Notes: generated by a model from the letters alone, not told the origin. A stretch of 64,000 nucleotides of DNA from an uncultured Sphingomonadaceae bacterium (GCA_937995515.1 CALKJZ010000002.1:1-64000), one strand, 5' to 3'. Positions 44,687-53,424 are shown, counted from the first letter of the stretch. Numbers and translations: made by a program.

Positions 44687-45052
44687 ATGCCGCTCCGCAT
44701 CGCGCGCCGGCAGATCTTCCTCCACGATCTCGAACTCGAGGCCGACATCGGCTTCCACGCCTTCGAGATCGGCGTGCCGCAGCGCCTGCGGGTGAGCGTG
44801 GAGGTGACGATCGACGACGCCTCGGCCCCTTCCGGCGACGAGGCCGACCCGGAATGGAGCTACGAGCGCCTGCGCGACGGGATCCGGGACCTCGTGGTCG
44901 GCCGGCGGTTCAACCTGCAGGAAACGGTGGCCGAGGCCATCTGGGCGCTGGTGGTGGCAATGCCGGGCGTCGAGGCCCTGAGTGTCACCGTCTCCAAGCC
45001 CGACATCTATCCGGATGCGCGCGAGGTGGGCGTCAGGCTCTCGTCGCACTAG
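44687..45052 (+). CDS. folB: Dihydroneopterin aldolase
   Basis: 121 residues, the family length. FolB cleaves 7,8-dihydroneopterin to the hydroxymethyl-pterin. It has LHDLELEADIGFHAFEIG, YERLRDGIRDLV, FNLQETVAEAIW and VTVSKPDIYPDAREVGV. The start lies one base after the SDR stop, so the two are co-translated. folP is elsewhere in the window (60486). Confidence 0.9.
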   Translation: MPLRIARRQIFLHDLELEADIGFHAFEIGVPQRLRVSVEVTIDDASAPSGDEADPEWSYERLRDGIRDLVVGRRFNLQETVAEAIWALVVAMPGVEALSVTVSKPDIYPDAREVGVRLSSH

Positions 45053-45266
45053 CGCCGGGGCGTCATGCCGGGGCCGGAGAGGGTCGGCGGCACCCGCTGG
45101 CGCACCTTCATGGCACGGCGCACCTGCATCAGGCACGCGCATGGGGCCTCTGCACGGGGCAAGGGCGGCACTGGGCCCACAGGGCCAAAGCGGCAAGCCG
45201 GGGCGCCCCCCGCAACCCGCCAACCCGCGGGCAACAGGGCATGTGCAAAGCCCGGTCTGCCTCCGG
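45053..45266. other. Convergent intergenic region
   Basis: 214 bases between folB and the convergent unknown gene. GC-rich with short inverted GGGCCC-type patches, no T-tract terminator and no gene that I can support. Confidence 0.35.
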
Positions 45267-46094
45267 CTACAGCCTTCGGTCGCAGGCGCCGATCTGGCGG
45301 CGCATCTCGGCAAAATCGGCCGCAAGGCCCGGATCGCGATCGAGGTCGGGTGGAAGCGCCGGCGGCATGGTGCAGGCCAGCGCGCGCCACACCAGCGTTT
45401 GCGGGCGGATTTCGGATGCGGATTCGTCGATGAGGTCGCCAGTTGCCAGCCGCACCGAGGGCGCGGCGCCGGGGCGGCGAAGCACCACGAGCGTCATCGG
45501 CCGCCCGTCCTCGGTTGCAAGGAAGAACTGGCTCTCGGATTCGCCCTCCACCGTGCCTGGCACGTGGAAGCCAGCGGTGATCGACCGGATCGCCACCGGT
45601 GCGTCAGGGCGACGCACCTCGGCGAGAATGGTGCGCACGGTCGCCTCGAGGTCCGCGCTCCAGCGCAGCTGGCCGGCGGCATTGGCCAGCCGATAGGCAT
45701 CCCCCGGCACGGCATCGGGCGCATCGTTCAGCTCCGGCACGAGGAAGAGGAGCAGCTCGTCGCCTGCGGCAAGCGGCGGGCGCCCGCGCGGCCCGGCCGG
45801 CCCCTGCCAAAGCCAGCGTGCCCTGGCCGGAAGCATGCCCGGTGCCTTCAGCACCGAGACCAGATCGGCCTCAACAAGCACGCGAACTTCGCCCGCCGGC
45901 ACATCCGGCGCAGAGCGCCTCCCGAGCGGGACCACGCGCCGTGCGGTCGCGCGGACGATCACCGGGCTTGCGATCGAAAGATCGGCAACATCGGTCCAGC
46001 TGAGCGGTGCACCCTGCGGCGGCGGCGGAGCCGCCTGCGCGGCAAGACTGGCTGCAAGACAGAGGCCGGCCAGCAGGCCGGGGCGGAGGCGCAT
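45267..46094 (-). CDS. Exported protein of unknown function
   Basis: 275 residues with a signal peptide (MRLRPGLLAGLCLAASLAAQA). The mature protein starts APPPPQGAPLSWTDVADLSIASPVIVRATARR and continues as an alternation of beta strands typical of a secreted domain (VLVEADLVSVLKA, LAAGDELLLFLVPEL), ending in a helix with CDRRL. Similar proteins are, from memory, present in many sphingomonads without assigned function. Two cysteines in the C-terminal part may pair. Confidence 0.7.
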   Translation of the reverse strand: MRLRPGLLAGLCLAASLAAQAAPPPPQGAPLSWTDVADLSIASPVIVRATARRVVPLGRRSAPDVPAGEVRVLVEADLVSVLKAPGMLPARARWLWQGPAGPRGRPPLAAGDELLLFLVPELNDAPDAVPGDAYRLANAAGQLRWSADLEATVRTILAEVRRPDAPVAIRSITAGFHVPGTVEGESESQFFLATEDGRPMTLVVLRRPGAAPSVRLATGDLIDESASEIRPQTLVWRALACTMPPALPPDLDRDPGLAADFAEMRRQIGACDRRL

Positions 46095-46481
46095 GCCGCA
46101 TCAATAGCCGATTTGCCCGGCCCGGAGGAGGGGGGCTTCCGGCATCGCACTGGCAGCGGGCGGTTTTTTGCGATTGCGAGTCGGCAAGGCTTGCCAGTAT
46201 GTGCAGGCAAGTCGATTCGCTGGAACGGGAAGCGTACAGGCGGGGGCGATGGTCCCGCGCTGCCGTCCGCTTCCGGCGAATGCCGCGCCGCGGCGCACGA
46301 ATGCGCGTTGAGGTGCGGGCGAACCGGCGTTTCGGCTGCCGGCCGCAAGGGGGTCGGGCGCAGCCTCGGGGTCGGTCGCAGGTCGGGGCAGGGCCTCTGG
46401 GTCTTGCCGGAGTGCGAGGGATGTCCTGCCGGGTGGTCCGCGACGGTCCTGCAGGCGTTGAGGAGGGAGCAGCGACACCGC
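46095..46481. other. Upstream region of tonB
   Basis: 387 bases between divergent genes. It holds a perfect 13-bp palindrome GGCAAG-G-CTTGCC (46183-46195), a T-run at 46174-46179, and GAGGAGGGAG before tonB. No Fur-box-like sequence is visible. No gene is supported. Confidence 0.45.
46183..46195. promoter_or_regulatory. Palindrome upstream of tonB, possible operator
   Basis: GGCAAG G CTTGCC, six-base perfect arms, about 290 bases before the tonB start and 90 before the divergent gene's signal peptide start. A related GGCAAG follows at 46207-46212. It could bind a dimeric regulator of either gene. Confidence 0.3.
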
Positions 46482-47153
46482 ATGTCGTATCTTGAGCAGA
46501 AACCGGTCAGTGCCCGGCAAATGTGGGCCTGGGGCGCGGTGCTCCTGCTGCATGTGTTTCTGGGCTATGCGCTGATCTCCGGCCTCGCGGTCAAGGTCGT
46601 CAAGTCGGTCGTCAAGGAAATCGAAACCGTCCAGATCGAGGAGGCCGCTCCTCCGCCCGACGAGCCGCCGCCGCCGCCTCCGAAGATGGAAGACATCCCG
46701 CCCTACGTCCCGCCGCCGGACGTGCGGATCGAGACGGCGGCGCCACCGCCGCCTACCATCCAGACCCAATCCCAGGTTGCAACCCCGGAACCTCCGCGGG
46801 TCGTGCAGCAGCCCCCGGCACCGCCCCCGCCGCCGGCACCCGAGCCGCGCAAGGTTGTCACCCGTGCGGAGCCCATCGCGCGGACGTTCGAGGTCCGCGA
46901 GGACGACTATCCGCCCGCATCGCTCCGTGCCGAAGAGGAAGGTGTGACCGGCGTCTCGGTGGTGATCGGAACCGACGGTCGCGTCAAATCCTGCGAGATC
47001 GTGCAGTCGTCCGGGTTCAGCCGGCTTGATGCGCGCGCCTGCGAGATTGCGCAGCGCCGCTGGCGCTTCAAGCCCGCCACCGAGGATGGTCAGCCTGTCG
47101 AGTCGACAGCCCGGCGCACCTACCGCTGGCAGATCACCGATGCCCGTCGGTGA
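46482..47153 (+). CDS. tonB: Energy transducer TonB
   Basis: 223 residues. One N-terminal membrane helix (MWAWGAVLLLHVFLGYALI), a long Pro-rich periplasmic spacer with Pro-Pro-Pro runs, and a C-terminal TonB domain (YPPASLRAEEEGVTGVSVVI, SSGFSRLDARACEIAQRRW). It passes energy of the proton gradient to outer-membrane TonB-dependent receptors through ExbB/ExbD, whose genes follow. The first copy of a 24-bp tandem duplication crosses its stop codon. Confidence 0.93.
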   Translation: MSYLEQKPVSARQMWAWGAVLLLHVFLGYALISGLAVKVVKSVVKEIETVQIEEAAPPPDEPPPPPPKMEDIPPYVPPPDVRIETAAPPPPTIQTQSQVATPEPPRVVQQPPAPPPPPAPEPRKVVTRAEPIARTFEVREDDYPPASLRAEEEGVTGVSVVIGTDGRVKSCEIVQSSGFSRLDARACEIAQRRWRFKPATEDGQPVESTARRTYRWQITDARR

Positions 47154-47189
47154 TGCATCCGGTTTGCCCGTCGGTGATGCATCCGGTTC
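47142..47189. repeat. Perfect 24-bp tandem duplication at the 3' end of tonB
   Basis: Two identical adjacent copies, 47142-47165 and 47166-47189, beginning TGCCCGTCGGTGATG. The first contains the last codons and TGA stop (47151-47153) of tonB; the second is wholly intergenic and repeats the same end-of-gene sequence. Identity implies a recent event. Confidence 0.9.
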
Positions 47190-47265
47190 CGGTCCGGCTC
47201 TGCGCCTCCGGCGGGGCTGATGTTCGTCGCTTGTCCTAAGATCATGTCTCAGAGGGGAAATCGAA

Positions 47266-48018
47266 ATGGCTGAAGTCGCTGCCGGGGAAAATCCTTACGG
47301 CCTCATTCCCGCGCTCCAGCAGGGCGGCCCGATCGCATGGTTCCTGTTCGCGGTGCTGATCCTCATGTCCATCGCGACCTGGTACATCCTGTTCACCAAG
47401 CTCTGGGAACAGCGCAAGATGATGGCTGAGGCCCGAACCCTCGACGACACGGTCTGGAAAGCCAAGTCGCTGCGCGAGGGTGCCAACAAGCTCGATCCCG
47501 ACTCGGCGTTCCGGCAGCTCGCCGAAGACGGGATGCGCGCCTACGAGCATCACGACGGCAAGCTGACCGACGAAATCGACCGGCACGAGTGGGTGACGAT
47601 GTCGCTCAACCGAACCAGCGGTCTCATCGGCCACAAGCTCTCCGGTGGCCTGCCGCTCCTTGCCTCGATCGGCTCGACGGCGCCGTTCATCGGTCTGCTC
47701 GGCACGGTCGTTGGCATCTACCGTGCGCTCATCAACATCGGGATTGCCGGCCAGGCGTCGATCGACAAGGTGGCCGGCCCGGTCGGGGAAGCGCTCATCA
47801 TGACCGCTCTGGGCCTTGCCGTCGCGGTGCCCGCGGTGCTGGCCTACAACTGGCTCAACAGCCGCAACAAGGCCGTACTTGAGAAGGTGAACACCTTCGC
47901 GAGCGACATCCACGGCTATCTTCTCTCCGGTTCCCGCATGGCGGTGATCCCGGCCAAGCCCGCCGCGCCCGCCACCGCAAAGCCGGCTGCCGCGCCTGCG
48001 GCCAAGCCGGCCGAGTAA
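47266..48018 (+). CDS. exbB: ExbB/TolQ/MotA-family proton channel protein
   Basis: 250 residues with three membrane helices: IAWFLFAVLILMSIATWYILF, LLASIGSTAPFIGLLGTVVG, and ALIMTALGLAVAVPAVLAYNW. The conserved GLLGTVVGIY and the following helix of the ExbB core are intact. An Ala/Pro/Lys tail ends the protein. It forms the TonB motor stator with ExbD. AGAGGGGAAA lies before ATG 47266. Confidence 0.94.
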   Translation: MAEVAAGENPYGLIPALQQGGPIAWFLFAVLILMSIATWYILFTKLWEQRKMMAEARTLDDTVWKAKSLREGANKLDPDSAFRQLAEDGMRAYEHHDGKLTDEIDRHEWVTMSLNRTSGLIGHKLSGGLPLLASIGSTAPFIGLLGTVVGIYRALINIGIAGQASIDKVAGPVGEALIMTALGLAVAVPAVLAYNWLNSRNKAVLEKVNTFASDIHGYLLSGSRMAVIPAKPAAPATAKPAAAPAAKPAE

Positions 48019-48081
48019 CTCGGCAGGCATGGGCCGGTCGCTCGGCGCCGGGCCGAGCACGGACAAGGAGGAGACACGTCG

Positions 48082-48546
48082 ATGGGCATGAGTGTCGGCG
48101 AAGGCGATGACTCGGGGATGATGTCGGAGATCAACACCACGCCGCTCGTCGACGTGATGCTGGTGCTTCTCATCATCTTCCTCATCACCGTTCCGGTCGT
48201 CATCCAGGCGGTTCCGGTCAACCTGCCGCAGGTTGCCAACATCCCCACCACCACCAAGCCCGAGAATGTCTCCCTTTCCGTCGACACCAACTGCGACGTC
48301 TTCTGGGGCCTGACGCGGTTGGAGTCGAACGACGCGCTGAAGGATCGCGGGGTCGAGTATCTCCTGGCCGAGGTGGAACGGCAGAAGGCAGCCGGAGTCG
48401 CCATCGAGCTGCCGGAAGTCCATATCCGGGGCGACGGCGCTGCGGAGTGGCGTTGCCTTGGAGGTCCGATCTCGGCGATGCAGCGCGCCGGCTACCAGAA
48501 GATCGGCTTCATCTCCGAACCCCCCGCCGGATCGGTGAGCCGCTGA
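48082..48546 (+). CDS. exbD: ExbD/TolR-family protein, first copy
   Basis: 154 residues, one N-terminal membrane helix with the proton-carrying aspartate in NTTPLVDVMLVLLIIF, then a periplasmic domain (VSLSVDTNCDVFWGLTRLES). It ends with an extra region containing GAAEWRCLGG. Follows exbB by 63 bases. Confidence 0.93.
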   Translation: MGMSVGEGDDSGMMSEINTTPLVDVMLVLLIIFLITVPVVIQAVPVNLPQVANIPTTTKPENVSLSVDTNCDVFWGLTRLESNDALKDRGVEYLLAEVERQKAAGVAIELPEVHIRGDGAAEWRCLGGPISAMQRAGYQKIGFISEPPAGSVSR

Positions 48547-48585
48547 CGGCGCACCGGCACGAGCCAGCCCGAGGAGTCGCACCAC

Positions 48586-49011
48586 ATGGGAATGTCGGTT
48601 GGAGGCGCAGGCAAGGCCGGTGAGCCGATGGTGGACATGAACACCACTCCGCTCATCGACGTGATGCTGGTGCTCCTCATCATGTTCATCATCACCATCC
48701 CGGTGCAGACGCACGCGGTGAAGATCGACCTGCCACCGCCGTCCGACACGCCAATCGACAAGGAGCCTGTGTTCCACAACCTCGAGATCGATTTCCTGAA
48801 CCAGGTCCTCTGGGATGGTGAGCCGGTCAGCTACGACCAGCTGCGCAGCTATCTGCAGGCGATCGGGCGGCAGCCGACCGACGACCAGCCGGAGATCCGG
48901 CTCCGCCCCGACGCCATGGCGCGGTATGAGACGGTCAACCAGGTGATGGCGATCGCCCAGCAGTCCGGCGTGGTGAAGATGGGCTTCGTCGGCAACGAGG
49001 CCTATTACTGA
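48586..49011 (+). CDS. exbD: ExbD/TolR-family protein, second copy
   Basis: 141 residues, paralogous to the preceding gene: NTTPLIDVMLVLLIMFIITI carries the key aspartate, followed by a distinct periplasmic domain (KIDLPPPSDTPIDKEP, IRLRPDAMARYETVNQVMAI). The two ExbDs share the membrane segment but diverge outside it, so they may form a heterodimer within one ExbB pentamer. Confidence 0.92.
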   Translation: MGMSVGGAGKAGEPMVDMNTTPLIDVMLVLLIMFIITIPVQTHAVKIDLPPPSDTPIDKEPVFHNLEIDFLNQVLWDGEPVSYDQLRSYLQAIGRQPTDDQPEIRLRPDAMARYETVNQVMAIAQQSGVVKMGFVGNEAYY

Positions 49012-49410
49012 CCCCCGTTGCGTAGCCTCCCTTGCCCCACGGCGCGTCCGCCACGGTTCACCGCTGGCGGCGCAAGCCCGCTCGGGGCGGGGAGCCTCGC
49101 CAAGCTCCTCCTTCGCCTCGCGCAGCTGCCGGGTCTCACGGCCTCCCCGTTGCCCTGCGGGGGATGGCAAATCCGCAGGCCACTCGCGCAAGGCCTGCAC
49201 GCCTCCCGGCCTCTCCGGTCGCGGATTCCTCCGTTCGCCGGAACCTGTTCCATGCGTGTTCCATGCGGTGCGGGCAGCACCGCAGCGGAGCCCTTGCCCT
49301 AACGCTGAGGCCTCACGAGGCAGATGCGGGACCCGAGCCGTCCTCGGCCAGTCTGTTGCGACCACAGTGCGGTGTGCGGGGGTGCCGAGGCCGGGAATGA
49401 GGCCGCCACG
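49012..49410. other. 399-base gap between exbD and the ABC exporter gene
   Basis: No supported gene. It has a perfect 11-bp tandem repeat TGTTCCATGCG (49246-49256, 49257-49267), a 7-bp stem GCGGTGC/GCACCGC (49265-49271 with 49277-49283), and a CCCCG/CGGGG hairpin near 49150. It may mark the joint 3' region of two convergent transcripts or a decayed repeat element. Confidence 0.45.
49246..49283. repeat. 11-bp tandem repeat running into a hairpin
   Basis: TGTTCCATGCG occurs twice without gap, and its last bases begin the stem GCGGTGC (49265-49271), loop GGGCA, GCACCGC (49277-49283). No T-run follows, so it is not a classical terminator. Confidence 0.7.
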
Positions 49411-51237
49411 TCAGGCAGCGGCCGCCGTCTGTGCGCCGAACTGGAGCCTGGCAAGCCGCGCATAAAGTCCGTCGCGGGCGACCAGCTCCTCGTGCCGGCC
49501 GATCGCGACGATGCGCCCCTCGTCCATCACCACGATCCGGTCCGCGTCGCGGACGGTCGCCAGTCGATGCGCGATCACAAGGCTGGTGCGGCCCGCCATC
49601 AGCCGCTCCAGAGCTTCCTGCACCAGCCGCTCGCTTTCGGCATCGAGCGCTGATGTGGCTTCGTCGAGCAGCAGGATGGGCGCATTCTTCAAGATTGCGC
49701 GGGCGATCGCGATCCGCTGGCGCTGGCCGCCGGACAGCCGCACGCCTGCCTCCCCCAGTTCGGTGTCGAGGCCCTGCGGAAGCGCGTGCAGGAACGAGGC
49801 CGCGTTTGCAGCCTCTGCTGCGGCCCAGATCTCGGCATCGCTTGCACCCGGCCTGCCATAGGCGATGTTGGCGCGCGCCGTGGTGGCAAACAGCGTTGCC
49901 TCCTGGGGCACCACGGCCATGCGGGCGCGGACCTCGGCCGGGTCGGCCTCGCGCAGGTCGACGCCGTCGAGGAATATCCGCCCCCGGACTGGGTCGTAGA
50001 AGCGCAGCGCCAGCTGGAAAAGGGTCGACTTGCCGGCCCCCGAGGGACCGACGATCGCGAGGCGTTCGCCGGGGGCCACCTGCAGCGAGAAATCGGCAAG
50101 AGCCGCAGTGTCCGGCCGGCTGGGGTAGCGGAACTCCACATGTTCGAATGCCAGCGCACCGCGCGGAGGCACCGGCAGGGGGCGCGGCCGGGGGGGCGCC
50201 CGGATCTGCGCTTCGACAGCGAGCAGGTCGCGGATCCGGCCCGATGCGCCCGCAGCGCGCATGAAATCCCCATAGACTTCGGTCAGCGCTCCGAATGCGC
50301 CGGCCACAATTGCAGCCGCAAGCACGAAGGCGGTGATGGTCCCGCCGGTCATGTTGCCCTCGATCACGTCGATGGCACCCTGCCAGAGCACCAGCGTGAT
50401 GGCGCCGAAGGCCAGCACGATGACGACTGCGGTCATGATCGCGCGCACGATGATGCGCCGGCGCGCGGTTGCAAAGGCGGCTTCCGCTGCGCCTTCGAAC
50501 CGCGCCGCCTCGCGCGCCTCGGCGCCGAAGGCCTGCACCGTCTTGATCGCGCGCAGCACCTCGGCGGCCATCGCTCCCACATCGGCGATCCGGTCCTGGC
50601 TCTGGCGCGAGAGCGCCCGCACCCTCCGGCCCATCAGCACGATGGGCCCGATGATGATCGGAATGATGACGAGCAGCAGCCCCGTCAGCTTGGGCGAAAG
50701 ATAGAAGAGATAGGCAAGCCCGCCGACCCCCATGAAGAGGTTGCGCAGCGCGATGGATGCCGAAGTCGCAACCACCTGCTCGATGACTCCGGTGTCGGCG
50801 GTGAGCCGGGAGGCGATCTCGGTCGGCCGGTTCACCTCGAAGAAGGGCGGGTCGAGGTGCACCATGTGTCCCTGGACGGCCTTGCGCAGGTCGGCGACAA
50901 CACGCTCGCCCACCCAGGAGACGAAGTAGAAGCGGATCGCGGTTGCAACACCCTGCACCGCCACGATTCCCAGGAGGACGTAGAACCAGATGCGGATGTC
51001 GTCGCGCCCGCCGCCGCCGAACCCCTTGTCCACCACCCACTTGAAGCCCTGCGGAATGGCGAGCGTTGCGGCTGCCGCCACCACCAGCGCCACGAACGCA
51101 GCCGCAAGCTGGGCAGGATAGCGGCGCGCAAACCCCCACAGAAGGGCGAGGTTCGACAGGCGGCGCGGGCCGGGATCCGCGTCTGCCAGCCGCGGCGGGG
51201 GCGTGGACGATGCCGGCCGGTCCTCTTCCTGTGTCAC
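49411..51237 (-). CDS. ABC transporter, exporter type (fused membrane and ATPase domains)
   Basis: 608 residues from GTG 51237. Six membrane helices in the first 320 residues (for example QLAAAFVALVVAAAATLAIP and GLLLVIIPIIIGPIVLMG), then the ATPase domain with Walker A GPSGAGKST, Q-loop VPQEATLF, signature LSGGQRQRIAIARAIL, Walker B ILLLDEATSALD and H-loop IAHRLAT. It is an MsbA-like homodimeric exporter; the cargo is not evident. The long open frame upstream to 52305 is antisense to leuC. Confidence 0.93.
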   Translation of the reverse strand: MTQEEDRPASSTPPPRLADADPGPRRLSNLALLWGFARRYPAQLAAAFVALVVAAAATLAIPQGFKWVVDKGFGGGGRDDIRIWFYVLLGIVAVQGVATAIRFYFVSWVGERVVADLRKAVQGHMVHLDPPFFEVNRPTEIASRLTADTGVIEQVVATSASIALRNLFMGVGGLAYLFYLSPKLTGLLLVIIPIIIGPIVLMGRRVRALSRQSQDRIADVGAMAAEVLRAIKTVQAFGAEAREAARFEGAAEAAFATARRRIIVRAIMTAVVIVLAFGAITLVLWQGAIDVIEGNMTGGTITAFVLAAAIVAGAFGALTEVYGDFMRAAGASGRIRDLLAVEAQIRAPPRPRPLPVPPRGALAFEHVEFRYPSRPDTAALADFSLQVAPGERLAIVGPSGAGKSTLFQLALRFYDPVRGRIFLDGVDLREADPAEVRARMAVVPQEATLFATTARANIAYGRPGASDAEIWAAAEAANAASFLHALPQGLDTELGEAGVRLSGGQRQRIAIARAILKNAPILLLDEATSALDAESERLVQEALERLMAGRTSLVIAHRLATVRDADRIVVMDEGRIVAIGRHEELVARDGLYARLARLQFGAQTAAAA

Positions 51238-51354
51238 GGCCGACTGATAGGCGGCGCAGCCCGGGGGTGACAAGCCGCCCCTTGCCGCAGCAGCTGGCCG
51301 CGGCCGGGCCTGCCGGCGGTTGCGCGGGGCCGCAAGGCTGCCTAGCTCGGCGCC

Positions 51355-52749
51355 ATGGCCACGCTGTTCGACCGGCTGTTCGACTCCCACGCCATTGCCG
51401 ACCTCGGAGGGGGCAGCTGGCTTCTGGCCATCGACCGGGTAATGCTGCACGAGCGCACCGGTGCGGCAGCCCTGCGCGCGCTGAAGGCGGCCGGGCGGCC
51501 GATTGTGAACCCGGCCCATGTCTTCGCCGTCATGGACCACATCGTCGATACCCGCCCGGGCCGCGGCGATCAGACCCTGATGCCGGGGGGGCAGGCCTTC
51601 ATCGCCGAGACGCGCGCTGCAGCGCGCGAGGCGGGCATCACGCTGTTCGATGTGGGCGATCCCGACCAGGGCATCACGCACGTGATCTCCCCCGAGCTCG
51701 GGATCGTGCTGCCCGGGCTCACGCTCGTCGCGCCCGACAGCCATACCTGCACCCAGGGCGCCTTCGGAGCGCTCGCGTTCGGGATCGGCAGCTCGGAGGC
51801 CGAGCATGCGCTGGCCACCGGCACGCTGCGTGTTGCCCGGCCGCGGACCATGCGCGTCACCATCTCGGGCCGCCTGCGGCAGGGTGTGACGGCCAAGGAT
51901 CTCGCGCTGCACATCATCGCCCGCCACGGCGCTGGCGGCGGGGCCGGCCATGCGGTCGAATATGCCGGGCCGGCCGTGACAGCGCTCGCGATGGAGGCGC
52001 GGATGACGCTTTGCAACATGGCAACCGAGTTCGGGGCCTTCACCGCGCTCGTTGCACCCGATGAGACGACCTTGGCCTTCCTCGAGGGGCGCCGCCACGC
52101 GCCGAAGGGCGACCTGTGGCAGCAGGCGCTGGCCTGTTGGCAGGGCCTGCGGTCCGATCCGTCGGCCCGCTTCGACCGCGAGCTTGCCGAGGATGCCGCA
52201 GCTGTCGCGCCGATGATCAGCTGGGGTACCAGCCCGCAGCACAGCGTGCCGCTGACCGGCCATGTGCCGACGGCTGCCGAGGCCGCGCTTCCCGCCGAAA
52301 CCCATGCCCGCGCGCTCGCCTACATGGGCCTCGCGCCCGGCCAGCCGCTGCTCGGCCTGCCCATCGATGGCGCCTTCATCGGCTCGTGCACCAACAGCCG
52401 CCTTGCCGACCTCCGCCGGGCCGCAGAGCTTCTAAAGGGCCGCCGGGCTGCCCCAACGGTCAGGGCGATGGTGGTGCCCGGCAGCCAGCGGGTGAAGCGC
52501 GAGGCCGAAGCCGAGGGGCTCGACCGGATCTTCAGGGCCGCGGGCTTCGAATGGCGCGAGAGCGGCTGCTCGATGTGCTTCTTCGCCGGCGGCGAGAGCT
52601 TCGGCCCCGGGGAGCGGGTCGTCTCGTCGACCAACCGGAACTTCGAGAGTCGGCAGGGCCCCAACACGCGCACCCACATCACCAGCCCCGAGGTGGTGGC
52701 GGCAAGCGCGGTCGCCGGCCGGATCGCCGCGCCCTGGGCGCTTGGCTGA
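51355..52749 (+). CDS. leuC: 3-isopropylmalate dehydratase large subunit (aconitase family)
   Basis: 464 residues with the 4Fe-4S ligands in GSCTNSRLADL and GCSMCFF. Substrate and cofactor segments include DSHTCTQGAFGALAFGIG and the final NRNFESRQGPNTRTHITSP. It isomerises 2- to 3-isopropylmalate in leucine synthesis. The N-terminal half (GSWLLAIDRVMLHERTG, TLMPGG) differs from the standard LeuC and resembles the second LeuC-like class, which also contains other (alkyl)malate dehydratases; no leuB is adjacent. One base overlap with leuD. Confidence 0.85.
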   Translation: MATLFDRLFDSHAIADLGGGSWLLAIDRVMLHERTGAAALRALKAAGRPIVNPAHVFAVMDHIVDTRPGRGDQTLMPGGQAFIAETRAAAREAGITLFDVGDPDQGITHVISPELGIVLPGLTLVAPDSHTCTQGAFGALAFGIGSSEAEHALATGTLRVARPRTMRVTISGRLRQGVTAKDLALHIIARHGAGGGAGHAVEYAGPAVTALAMEARMTLCNMATEFGAFTALVAPDETTLAFLEGRRHAPKGDLWQQALACWQGLRSDPSARFDRELAEDAAAVAPMISWGTSPQHSVPLTGHVPTAAEAALPAETHARALAYMGLAPGQPLLGLPIDGAFIGSCTNSRLADLRRAAELLKGRRAAPTVRAMVVPGSQRVKREAEAEGLDRIFRAAGFEWRESGCSMCFFAGGESFGPGERVVSSTNRNFESRQGPNTRTHITSPEVVAASAVAGRIAAPWALG

Positions 52750-53360
52750 TGCCCGAGCCATTCCGCAGGCTGACCGCACCCGCCCTGCCGTTCTGGCAGG
52801 ACAATGTGGATACCGACATCATCATTCCCTCCCGCGAGATGAAGGGAACGGGCAAGACCGGACTTGCCGGCGGCCTGTTTGCCAACCGCCGCTATGCCGA
52901 CCCGGTGGCCCGGACACCAGACCCGGACTTCCCGCTCAACCGTCCGGAGTTCGAGCATGCCCGGATCTGGCTTGCGGGCGCCAATGTCGGCTGCGGCTCC
53001 AGCCGCGAACATGCGGCCTGGGCGCTTGCCGAATATGGCTTCCGCGCCGTGATCGCGCCCTCTTTCAACCCGATCTTCTTCGGCAACTGCGTGCGCAACG
53101 GCATCGTGCCGGTGGTCCTGCCGCAGGAGGTGGTCAGGCGGCTCGGCTCGCCGGTCACCGTCGATCTCGAGGCGATGACCGTGCGCGGCGCCGACGGTCA
53201 AATCCATGCCTTCGCGCTGGCAGACGAGGCACGCACCATGCTGCTGGAGGGGCGCGATCCGGTCGAGCTGACCCTGAAACACGCGCCGGCCATCGCCGCC
53301 TGGCACGCGGAGGACCGCCAGCGGCGCCCCTGGGCCTGGCTTCCCGGCGCCGTGGCCTGA
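52749..53360 (+). CDS. leuD: 3-isopropylmalate dehydratase small subunit
   Basis: 203 residues, partner of the preceding subunit. The swivel domain shows PFWQDNVDTDIIIPSREMKG, AGANVGCGSSREHAAWAL and APSFNPIFFGNCVRNGIVPV. ATG 52749 overlaps the leuC TGA (TGATG), ensuring equal production. The gene converges on pfk. Confidence 0.9.
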   Translation: MPEPFRRLTAPALPFWQDNVDTDIIIPSREMKGTGKTGLAGGLFANRRYADPVARTPDPDFPLNRPEFEHARIWLAGANVGCGSSREHAAWALAEYGFRAVIAPSFNPIFFGNCVRNGIVPVVLPQEVVRRLGSPVTVDLEAMTVRGADGQIHAFALADEARTMLLEGRDPVELTLKHAPAIAAWHAEDRQRRPWAWLPGAVA

Positions 53361-53424
53361 AGAAGTCCCCGGTCTGCCCGGATCAGGCCCCGGGGGATCG
53401 GGCCGCCGAGGCGCCTGCCGCGCC

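Noticed and set aside
46095-46481. Fur box before tonB
   Set aside because: No sequence close to the GATAATGATAATCATTATC type consensus is present.
47242-49365. 707-codon minus-strand frame opposite exbB-exbD-exbD
   Set aside because: It crosses three well-supported genes and their spacers and has no recognisable domain.
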